From Burkholderiaceae bacterium (GTDB taxonomy: Bacteria; Pseudomonadota; Gammaproteobacteria; Burkholderiales; Burkholderiaceae_C): DNA of 16,338 nt. The translations under genes and the position numbers were made by a program. A model generated the notes under the pieces. It ran no database searches and had not been told where the DNA came from. It saw only the letters and a program-made list of their open reading frames with translations. Positions 7,573 to 15,600 of the stretch are shown here, one piece after another. Location of the stretch: positions 1 to 16,338 of the forward strand of contig JALOSD010000009.1 in assembly GCA_025458585.1 (NCBI GenBank). The letters run 5' to 3'. Position 1 is the first letter of the stretch, and each line of letters begins with the position of its first letter.

Positions 7573-9009
7573 TCAGTTCTCCAGCACCCAGGTGTCCTTG
7601 GTTCCGCCGCCCTGCGACGAGTTGACGACGAGCGAGCCTTCCTTGAGCGCGACGCGCGTCAGCCCGCCCGGCACCAACTGCACGCTCTTGCCCGACAGCA
7701 CGAACGGGCGCAGGTCGATGTGACGCGGCGCGATGCCGGCGTCGACGAAGGTCGGGCAGGTCGACAGGCTGAGCGTCGGCTGCGCGATGTAGTTCGTCGG
7801 GTTCGCCTCGAGCACCTTGCGGAAGTCGGCGATCTCGGCGGCCGTGGCCGCCGGGCCGACGAGCATGCCGTAGCCGCCCGCGCCGTGCACCTCCTTCACG
7901 ACGAGCTCGCCGAGGTGGTCGAGCACGTACTTCAGGTCCTCGGACTCGCGGCACAGGTACGTCGGCACGTTGTGCAGGATCGGCGCCTCGCCGAGGTAGA
8001 ACTCGATCATCTTCGGCACGTAGGGGTAGATCGACTTGTCGTCGGCCACGCCGGTGCCGATGGCGTTGCACAAGGTGATGTTGCCCTTGCGGTAGACCTC
8101 GAGCAGCCCAGCGCAGCCGAGCGTGCTGTCGCGGCGGAACGCCGACGGGTCGAGGAAGTCGTCGTCGACGCGGCGGTAGACCACGTCGACGCGCCGCGGG
8201 CCTTGCGTCGTGCGCATGTAGACGAAGCCGTCGCGCACGAACAGGTCCTGCCCCTCGACGAGCTCGACGCCCATCTGCTGCGCAAGGAACGCGTGCTCGA
8301 AGTAGGCGCTGTTGTACATGCCCGGCGTCAGCACGACGACGGTGGGCTCGTTGACGCCGGCCGGCGCCACGGCGCGCAGCGTCTCGAGCAGAAGGTCGGG
8401 GTAGTGCGCCACCGGCGCGACGCGGTGGCGCGCGAACAGCTCGGGGAACAGCCGCATCATCATCTTGCGGTCCTCGAGCATGTAGCTCACGCCCGAGGGC
8501 ACGCGCAGGTTGTCCTCGAGCACGTAGTAGGCGCCGGAACCGTCGGCGTTGGCCGCGCGCACGATGTCGACGCCGGCGATGTGCGAGTAGACGCCGCCGG
8601 GCACGTCGACGCCCATCATCTCGCGCCGGAACTGCGTGTTGTGCAGCACCTGCTCGGCCGGCACGACGCCTGCCTTCAGGATCTCCTGGCCGTGGTAGAC
8701 GTCGTGGATGAAGCGGTTGAGCGCCGTCACGCGCTGGCGCAGGCCGCGCTCGAGCTCGCGCCACTCCGCGGCCGGGATGACGCGCGGGATCAGGTCGAAC
8801 GGAATCAGGCGCTCGGTGCCCGCGCCGTCCTCGTCCTTGGCACCGTAGACGGCGAACGTGATGCCGACGCGGCGGAAGATCACTTCCGCCTCCTCCCGCC
8901 GCGCCATCATGACGTCGCGCGGCTGCTGCTGCAGCCAGCGCTCGTAGACGCGGTAGTGGTCGCGCACCGCGCCGCCGGCGTCGGTCATCTCGTCGAAGGT
9001 CGGTCTCAT
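7573..9009 (-). CDS. Stand-alone circularly permuted ATP-grasp protein (COG2308)
   Basis: This 478-residue cytoplasmic protein belongs to the circularly permuted type 2 ATP-grasp family, predicted to join a carboxylate to an amine using ATP. Characteristic segments are VLEDNLRVPSG and the acidic MLEDR nearby, FEHAFLAQQMGVELVEGQDL, the nucleotide-binding loop VVKEVHGAGGYGMLVGP (Lys372 plus the Gly-rich turn) and the C-terminal GGGTKDTWVLEN (Lys471). All look intact, so it is the likely active ligase of the locus. I choose ATG 9009-9007 because it has GGAG nine bases upstream. A TTG at 9045-9043 could add 12 residues but has a poor ribosome-binding site. It follows the second transglutaminase gene by 79 bases and precedes the alpha-E gene by one base. 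The substrate is unknown. Confidence 0.92.
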   Translation of the reverse strand: MRPTFDEMTDAGGAVRDHYRVYERWLQQQPRDVMMARREEAEVIFRRVGITFAVYGAKDEDGAGTERLIPFDLIPRVIPAAEWRELERGLRQRVTALNRFIHDVYHGQEILKAGVVPAEQVLHNTQFRREMMGVDVPGGVYSHIAGVDIVRAANADGSGAYYVLEDNLRVPSGVSYMLEDRKMMMRLFPELFARHRVAPVAHYPDLLLETLRAVAPAGVNEPTVVVLTPGMYNSAYFEHAFLAQQMGVELVEGQDLFVRDGFVYMRTTQGPRRVDVVYRRVDDDFLDPSAFRRDSTLGCAGLLEVYRKGNITLCNAIGTGVADDKSIYPYVPKMIEFYLGEAPILHNVPTYLCRESEDLKYVLDHLGELVVKEVHGAGGYGMLVGPAATAAEIADFRKVLEANPTNYIAQPTLSLSTCPTFVDAGIAPRHIDLRPFVLSGKSVQLVPGGLTRVALKEGSLVVNSSQGGGTKDTWVLEN

Positions 9010-9088
9010 CGCCTGCCGCTCCACTCCTCGATCACTACCCAGCAAGTTGCATGCCCGTCTTGGTCCCGCCCCGCCGCCGGTCCCGCGC

Positions 9089-10021
9089 TCAGCGCCACGG
9101 CCAGCGCCGCGTCGTCACGCGCACGGCGAGGTCGTGCGCGCCGCCGCCGCGGATCACGCCGCGCAGCGGTGCGACGTCGCCGAAGTCGCGGCCAACGGCG
9201 ACGCGCACGTGGTCGAGGTCGGGCACGACGTCGTTCGTCGGGTCGAGCTCGAGCCAGTCCTCGGCCCCGCCCGCCGGGCACCAGACCGCGGCCCAGGCGT
9301 GCGAGGCGTCGGCCCCGATCAGCAGCGGAACGCCGGGCGGCGGCTGCGTCAGCAGGTAGCCGCTGACGTAGCGCGCCGCCAGCCCGATCATGCGGCAAGC
9401 GCCGATCAGCACGTGCGCGAAGTCCTGGCACACGCCGCGGCGCTCGCGCAGCACCTGCGCCAGCGGCGTCTCGACGGTCGTGCTCGCCGTCTCGTAGGTG
9501 AAGTCGGCGTGGATGCGGTGCATCAGGTCGAGCGCCGCCTCGGCTGCCGGACGGCCGGGCGTGAACGAGCGCAGCGCCAGCTCGCGCAGCGCCTCGAGCC
9601 GCGGCACGTAGGGCGACGGCACCGCGAACTCGGTCGCCGGCTCGTAGGTGCAGCCGGCGCGGTACGTCAGCCGCTCGCGCAGCGCCTCCCACGGCGGCGA
9701 GTGCGCGGGGTCGACGCGCTCGCGCGGATGCAGGCGAACGCGGCTGCGCGCGCACACGCGCAGCTCGTGGTGCGCACCGGCGGCGGTGAAGAGGCGCCGC
9801 GCGTTGCCGAACCGGTCGCGGCCGTCGCTCGAGTGCGCGGGCGGCGGGTCGATCTCGAGCGCGAAGGCCTCGACGTGCTGCCGCCGGTCGTCGATCGGGC
9901 GCAGGAACGCCATGTGCTGCGCGAGCTCGACCGGGGCGCCGTAGCGGTAGTGCGTTTCGTGCTCGACCGCGAGCACGATGTCGCTCCGAGCTGCGCCTGC
10001 CTCGATCGCCGCCACCGTCAC
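9089..10021 (-). CDS. Transglutaminase-like thiol enzyme (COG1305), stand-alone
   Basis: This protein of about 310 residues has a bacterial transglutaminase N-terminal region (HETHYRYGAPVELAQHMAFL) followed by the papain-like core. The catalytic triad is visible: Cys198 in RRGVCQDFAHV, His241 in DASHAWAAVW and Asp260 in LELDPTND. Such enzymes cut or transfer amide bonds (protease, amidase or transglutaminase). No signal peptide is seen, so it is probably cytoplasmic. The start is taken as GTG 10021-10019, whose last two bases are shared with the stop TGA of the fused ATP-grasp gene (a GTGA overlap). There is no good independent ribosome-binding site, so translation is probably coupled. A second in-frame GTG at 10015-10013 is possible. 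It is the second transglutaminase in the operon. Confidence 0.9.
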   Translation of the reverse strand: MTVAAIEAGAARSDIVLAVEHETHYRYGAPVELAQHMAFLRPIDDRRQHVEAFALEIDPPPAHSSDGRDRFGNARRLFTAAGAHHELRVCARSRVRLHPRERVDPAHSPPWEALRERLTYRAGCTYEPATEFAVPSPYVPRLEALRELALRSFTPGRPAAEAALDLMHRIHADFTYETASTTVETPLAQVLRERRGVCQDFAHVLIGACRMIGLAARYVSGYLLTQPPPGVPLLIGADASHAWAAVWCPAGGAEDWLELDPTNDVVPDLDHVRVAVGRDFGDVAPLRGVIRGGGAHDLAVRVTTRRWPWR

Positions 10022-12603
10022 ACCCGCTGCAGGAGGTCGGCGTCGGCGTGAGCGAAGTAGTGGCCGCCGATCGCGTCCGACAGCCGCGCTCCCGCCTCGG
10101 CAAGCTGGCTGCACAGCGCACGCAGCCGCCACCGCAGCGCGGCGTCGTCGGCGTCGCGCAGCTCGTCGAGCGTGAGGCCGGCGCCTTCGGCCGGCAGCCG
10201 CGCAAGCCAGTCGTCGAGCAGCGCCGCCGGCCCGGGCAGCTTGCGCACCTCGATGCGCAGGCGGCGCAGCACGCCGGCGAAGGCGCGCGGGTTCGCTTCG
10301 TCGAGCACCAGCGTGTCGACGAGCGCGAGCAGGTCCTGGTGGCGCTGGTAGCGCGCGCGGAACGTGATCGTGCTGTCGAACAGGTCGAGCAGCAGCTCCT
10401 GGCCGGCAGCGCTGTCGAGCGCGCCGAGGTCGAGCGCGGTGGCCAGCGGCTGCGCGAGGCCGATCAGGCGTTCGACGAAACGCCCCACCGTCAGCAGCCG
10501 CCAGCCGTGGTCGCGCGTCATGCGGTCGCTCTGGGCGCCGGTCACCGCGGCGAGCTGCACCGCGAGTCGGTCGAGCGCGGGCAGCGCGAGCGCGGCGCTC
10601 GGCAGCGGCACCGCGAGCACGGCGTCGGTCGTCGGCGGCGCCGGCGGCGACGAGAGCGACGCCAGGAAGTCCTCGGCCATCGCGCGCACCAGCCCCCAGT
10701 GCTCGGTCGACAGGCGCTCGCGCAGGTTGCCGGCGGCGCGCCCGAGCGCACCCAGGTTGAACGCGATGCTCGTCGCGCCAATCTCGTCGGTCAAGGCTGC
10801 GAGCACGCTGCGCTCGAACACGGCCGGGGCGCGGTTCAGGCTCGGCACCTCGGCCGGCGCGAGGCCGGCGTGGCGCGCGATCACCGACACCGCCTCGCGC
10901 ACCGCCGGCGGCGCGTCGCTGTCGGTGTCGATCAGCATCAGCGTCGCGCGCGCGAGGCGCACGAGCTGCTCGGTGCGCTCGGTGTAGCGGCCGAGCCAGA
11001 ACAGGTTCTCGGCCGTGCGGCTGACCACCGGCCGGCGACGCGCGAGGATGTCGTCGACGCGCAGCCGCTGCGGCAGCATCGAGAACAGGTCGACCTGGCC
11101 GTCGGTCAGCACCCACGCGTCGAGGCTCGTGCCGCCGCGCTGCATCGACACCGTCATCGGCGCACCGGCGGCCACGCGCGCCATGCCGCCGGGCAGCACG
11201 TGCCAGCGCCCGCGGCCGTCGGCGATCGCGTAGACGCGCAGCCCGCCGGGGCGGGTGTGGATCGCGCCGTCACGCCACAGCGGCGCGCGCGAGAACGCGA
11301 GCCGCCCCTGCACCGTCCAGGCGTCGGGGTCGGTCTCGACGCGCTCGATCGTCGGCGGCGGCGCGGCCTGCCCGCGTGGGCGCGGAAAGGTGTGGCGCAC
11401 GAGCTTGTCGTCGAGGTCGCCGCGCACGGACTCCCACGCCGCACGCTCGCCGCACCACCAGGTCGGCAGCGACGGCATCGCGAGGTCCTCGCCGAGCAGC
11501 GTGCGCGCGATCGCCGGCAGGAAGCCCTGCAGCGCCGGCGTCTCGAGGCACGCGCTGCCGAGCGCGTTGGCCATCACGAGGCGGCCGGCACGAACCGCCT
11601 GCAGCAGGCCGGGCACCCCGAGCGCCGAGTCGGCGCGCAGCTCGAGCGGGTCGCACCAGTCGTCGTCGAGGCGGCGCAGCAGCGCGTGCACCGGCTCGAG
11701 GCCCTCGACCGTCTTCAGGTAGACGCGGTCGTCGCGCACCGTCAGGTCGCCGCCCTCGACGAGCGGCACGCCGAGGTAGCGCGCGAGGTAGGCGTGTTCG
11801 AAGTAGGTCTCGCTGTACGGGCCCGAGGTGAGCAGCGCGATGCGCGGTGCGGCGCCGCCCGCCACCTGCGCCGCCTGCGCCTCGACGGTGTCGAGCAGCC
11901 GGCGGTACGCCGACGCGATGTGCTGCACGCGCAGCTCGCGAAACGCCTCCGGGAACAGGCGCGAGACGATCAGGCGGTTGTGCAGCACGAAGCCGAGGCC
12001 CGACGGGTTCTGCGTGCGCTGCGCGACGACCCACCAGTGGCCGTCGGGGCCGCGCGCGAGGTCGAAGGCGACGATGTGCAGGTACAGGTCGCCGGGCGCG
12101 CGCGTGCCGTGCAGCGGTCGCAGGTAGCCCGGGTGGCGGTACAGCAGCGTCGCCGGCAGCAGCGCCTGGTGCAGCATGCGCTGCGGGCCGTAGAGGTCGG
12201 CCATCATGCGGTTGAGCAGGCGCGCGCGCTGCTCGACGCCGCGCTCGATCACGGCCCAGTCGTCGGGCTCGACGAGCAGCGGCAGCACTTCGAGCGGCCA
12301 GGGCCGCGCGCGGCCGCCGCCGCCGTCGTCGTAGACGTTGTGCGTGATGCCGTCGGCGCGGATCTGCTGCGCGACCTGGCGCGCCCGCGCGTCGAGCTCG
12401 GCGCGAGCGGCCGCCGCGTCGAACGGCAGCCAGTCGAAGAAGCGCTGCCAGCACGCACGCGGCCGCGCGGCCGCGCCGGCGCCGGGCTCGTGCAGTTCGT
12501 CGTGCGGCGACACGTACGCCGGGTCACCCGAGGGTTGCCGGTGCACGAGCGCGTCGAGCACTGCCGCCCCGGGCACGTCGGCGATCGGGCGGACGGCGCT
12601 CAC
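10018..12603 (-). CDS. Fused circularly permuted ATP-grasp + alpha-E protein (COG2308-COG2307)
   Basis: This 861-residue protein has a circularly permuted ATP-grasp region (about 1-515) joined to an alpha-E region (about 524-861, beginning SRTAENLFWLGRYTERTEQ). The overall ATP-grasp fold is clear (LTSGPYSETYFEHAYLARYL, LVEGGDLTVRDDRVYL, VLPGGMARVAAG). Several residues kept in the stand-alone copy are changed: VLEDNLRVPSG is VAQRTQNPSG, MLEDR is VLHNR, the Lys-Gly-rich loop is VRHTFPRPRG (Arg403 for Lys), and GGGTKDTW is GGTSLDAW (Leu494 for Lys). The alpha-E motif is also weaker (second copy ERLIGLAQPLA). It may be a degenerate partner or an enzyme with altered specificity. The start is GTG 12603-12601, without a clear ribosome-binding site but overlapping the stop of a 13-codon upstream reading frame. 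Confidence 0.9.
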   Translation of the reverse strand: MSAVRPIADVPGAAVLDALVHRQPSGDPAYVSPHDELHEPGAGAAARPRACWQRFFDWLPFDAAAARAELDARARQVAQQIRADGITHNVYDDGGGGRARPWPLEVLPLLVEPDDWAVIERGVEQRARLLNRMMADLYGPQRMLHQALLPATLLYRHPGYLRPLHGTRAPGDLYLHIVAFDLARGPDGHWWVVAQRTQNPSGLGFVLHNRLIVSRLFPEAFRELRVQHIASAYRRLLDTVEAQAAQVAGGAAPRIALLTSGPYSETYFEHAYLARYLGVPLVEGGDLTVRDDRVYLKTVEGLEPVHALLRRLDDDWCDPLELRADSALGVPGLLQAVRAGRLVMANALGSACLETPALQGFLPAIARTLLGEDLAMPSLPTWWCGERAAWESVRGDLDDKLVRHTFPRPRGQAAPPPTIERVETDPDAWTVQGRLAFSRAPLWRDGAIHTRPGGLRVYAIADGRGRWHVLPGGMARVAAGAPMTVSMQRGGTSLDAWVLTDGQVDLFSMLPQRLRVDDILARRRPVVSRTAENLFWLGRYTERTEQLVRLARATLMLIDTDSDAPPAVREAVSVIARHAGLAPAEVPSLNRAPAVFERSVLAALTDEIGATSIAFNLGALGRAAGNLRERLSTEHWGLVRAMAEDFLASLSSPPAPPTTDAVLAVPLPSAALALPALDRLAVQLAAVTGAQSDRMTRDHGWRLLTVGRFVERLIGLAQPLATALDLGALDSAAGQELLLDLFDSTITFRARYQRHQDLLALVDTLVLDEANPRAFAGVLRRLRIEVRKLPGPAALLDDWLARLPAEGAGLTLDELRDADDAALRWRLRALCSQLAEAGARLSDAIGGHYFAHADADLLQRV

Positions 12604-12641
12604 TGGTCGGGTCGACCGCCGGGCGGACGAAGCTGCAGCAT
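12600..12641 (-). CDS. Possible 13-residue coupling ORF
   Basis: ATG (12641-12639) opens a 13-codon frame, MLQLRPPGGRPDQ. It ends in TGA at 12602-12600, which overlaps the GTG start of the fused ATP-grasp gene. AAGG, partly inside the stop of the preceding gene, lies eight bases upstream. It could carry ribosomes from the first gene to a start that lacks its own binding site. The peptide itself resembles nothing known to me, and the frame may be accidental. Confidence 0.25.
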   Translation of the reverse strand: MLQLRPPGGRPDQ

Positions 12642-12651
12642 GCGGGCGACC

Positions 12652-15600
12652 TTACCCGAGCCGCAGGTCGAGCGTGAACGGGAATTCCCGGCTCGGCTGC
12701 ACCGGCATGACTTGCATCGTGCCCGGCGTGTGGCCGAACTTGAAGAAGCGCCCCAGGCGGCGGCTCTCGGCCTCGTAGGCGTTGACCGGGAAGGTGTCGT
12801 AGCTGCGCCCGCCGGGGTGAGCCACGTGGTAGCGGCAGCCGCCGAGCGAGCGCCGCAGCCAGTTGTCGACGACGTCGAAGGTCAGCGGCGCGTGCACGCC
12901 GATCGTCGGGTGCAGCGCCGACGGCGGCTGCCACGCGCGGTAGCGCACGCCGCAGACGAACTCGCCGACCCGGCCCGTGGGCTGCAGCGGCAGCGCGTGG
13001 CCGTTGACGGTGACGACGTGGCGGTTGTCGTTCAACCCGGTGACCTTCACTTCGAGCCGCTCGAGCGACGAGTCGACGTAGCGCACCGTGGTGCCTGCCG
13101 CGCCCTCCTCGCCCATCACGTGCCACGGCTCGAGCGCGTTTCGCAGGCTCAGCTCGAGGCCGGCGACCGCGATCTCGCCGACGAGCGGGAAGCGGAACTC
13201 GAAGTGCGGCGCGAACCACTGGGCGTCGAACGCGAAACCCGCGCCCGCCAGCTCGGCGAGCACGTCGTCGAAGTCCATCCTGACGAAGGTCGGCAGCAGG
13301 AAGCGGTCGTGCAGCCCTGTGCCCCAGCGCGTCAGCCGGGCCGAGCCCGCCGTCTTGTACGGCGTGCGCCAGAACCACGCCACGAGCGCGCGCAGCAGCA
13401 GCTGCTGCACGAGGCTCATGCGCGCGTGCGGCGGCATCTCGAAGGCGCGCAGCTCGAGCAGACCCAGCCGCCCGGTGGACCCGTCGGGCGAGTAGAGCTT
13501 GTCGATGCAGAACTCGGCGCGGTGCGTGTTGCCGCTGACGTCGATCAGCAGATTGCGCAGCACGCGGTCGATCAGCCACGGCGGGCACTGGCCGCGCTGG
13601 TCGAGCTGGCGCTCGATCTCCTGCAGCGCGATCTCGACTTCGTAGACCTGGTCGTCGCGCGCCTCGTCGATGCGTGGGCTCTGGCTCGTCGGCCCGATGA
13701 ACAGGCCCGAGAACAGGTAGCTCAGGCTCGGGTGGTTGTGCCAGAAGGTCAGCAGGCTCGCCAGCAGGTCGGGCCGGCGCAGGAAGGGGCTGTCGGTGGG
13801 CGTCGCGCCGCCGAGCACGAAGTGGTTGCCGCCGCCGGTGCCGGTGTGGCGCCCGTCGAGCATGAACTTCTCGGTGCTGAGCTTGGTCTGGTGCGCCGCC
13901 TCGTAGAGGAACTCGGTGTGGTCGACGAGCTCGTCCCAGTTCGACGCCGGGTGGATGTTGACCTCGACGACGCCCGGGTCGGGTGTGACCTGCAGCAGCT
14001 TCAGGCGCGGGTCGCGCGGCGGCGGGTAGCCCTCGAGCACGACCTTCATCTGCAGCTGCGCCGCGGTCGCCTCGACGGCCGCGAGCAGCGCGAGGTAGTC
14101 CTCGAGGTGCGACAGCGGCGGCATGAAGACGTACAGCACGCCGCCGTCCTTGATGGATCGTGCGCCGTGTTTCGCCTCGGCCTTCGGGCCGTTCATGCGC
14201 TGCGGGTCGCGCACCTCGACGCACAGCGCGGTGCGCACGATCCACGACGCGCTCTCGCCGTGCTGCGGGAACGCGTCGGTGCCGCGGGCGTGCGGCGTGA
14301 CCGGCACGTGCGGACCGGCGCGCACCGGCCACCAGCCGCCCTGCCCCTCGGCCGGCCCGCCGTCGCCGAGCGCGGGCCACTCCTGGCCCTGCAGCGCCAC
14401 GGCGCCGCCCTCGGCGTAGCCGCGGCCGACCTGGTGCGCGTCGTAGCCCGGGCCGCCGGCCTGCGCGCGCAGCGCGGCCGCGCCCGGCAGCGCGGCGCGC
14501 GGCGCGAACGGGTCGTGCTCGAGGTGGAACGGGTACTCGCTGGCCTTGACCCAGGGCAGCGTGTCGAGCGGCAGCCGGTAGCCCATCGGCGAGTCGCCCG
14601 GGATCAGGTACAGCCGCTCGTCGCGCACGAACCAGCGCCCGGAGATCCACTTCGGGCCCGACGTGCCGACCTGCCACTCGCGCTTGAGCGGCAGCACGTA
14701 GCCGACGACGTGGTCGAGCCCCTGGTCGAACACGCGGCGCAGACGCGTGCGCTCGAGCTCGTCGTCGAGCTTGCTGTCGAACGGGTCGACGTTCACCGGC
14801 AGCCGGCGCTCACGCCAGAGGTAGTACCACGCGTCCTCGTGGCCAGGCACGACGTACTTGCGGTCCAGCCCGAGGCGGCCGGTGAGCGTCTCGATGAAGC
14901 GCTTCGCGTCGGCGTCGGTGTAGCGGTGCGGTTCGCGCTCGTCGGCGAACAGGCTCGGATCGTGCCAGCACGGCTCGCCGTCGGCGCGCCAGGCCACCGT
15001 CAGCGCCCAGCGCGGCAGCTGCTCGCCGGGGTACCACTTGCCCTGGCCGAAGTGCAGGAAGCCGCCGGAGCCGTACTTGTCGCGCAGCTTGTGCACCAGC
15101 GCCTGCGCGAAGCCGCGCTTGGTGGGCCCGAGCGCGTCCGTGTTCCACTCGGTGCCGTCGCGGTCGTCGACCGCGACGAAGGTCGGCTCGCCGCCCATCG
15201 TCAGGCGCACGTCCTGCTGCTGCAGGTGGGCGTCGACGTCGTGGCCCAGCTCGAGGATGCCCTGCCACTGCGCGTCGGTGTACGGCTTGGTCACGCGCGG
15301 CGACTCGTAGATGCGCGTGATCGCCATGTGGTGGCTGAACTCGACCTCGCATTCGTCGTGCGCGCCCGTCACCGGCGCCGCGCTCGACGGCTCGGGCGTG
15401 CACGCCACGGGGATGTGCCCTTCGCCGGCCAGCAGGCCCGAGGTGGGGTCGAGCCCCACCCACCCGGCGCCGGGCAGGTAGACCTCGCACCAGGCATGCA
15501 GGTCGGTGAAGTCGACCTCGGCGCCACTCGGCCCGTCGATCGATTTGACGTCGGGCTTGAGCTGGATCAGGTAGCCGGAGACGAACCGTGCCGCGAGCCC

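Noticed and set aside
9010..9045. TTG 9045 as start of the stand-alone ATP-grasp gene
   Set aside because: It adds 12 residues without family resemblance and has a weak ribosome-binding site, while ATG 9009 has GGAG at suitable distance.
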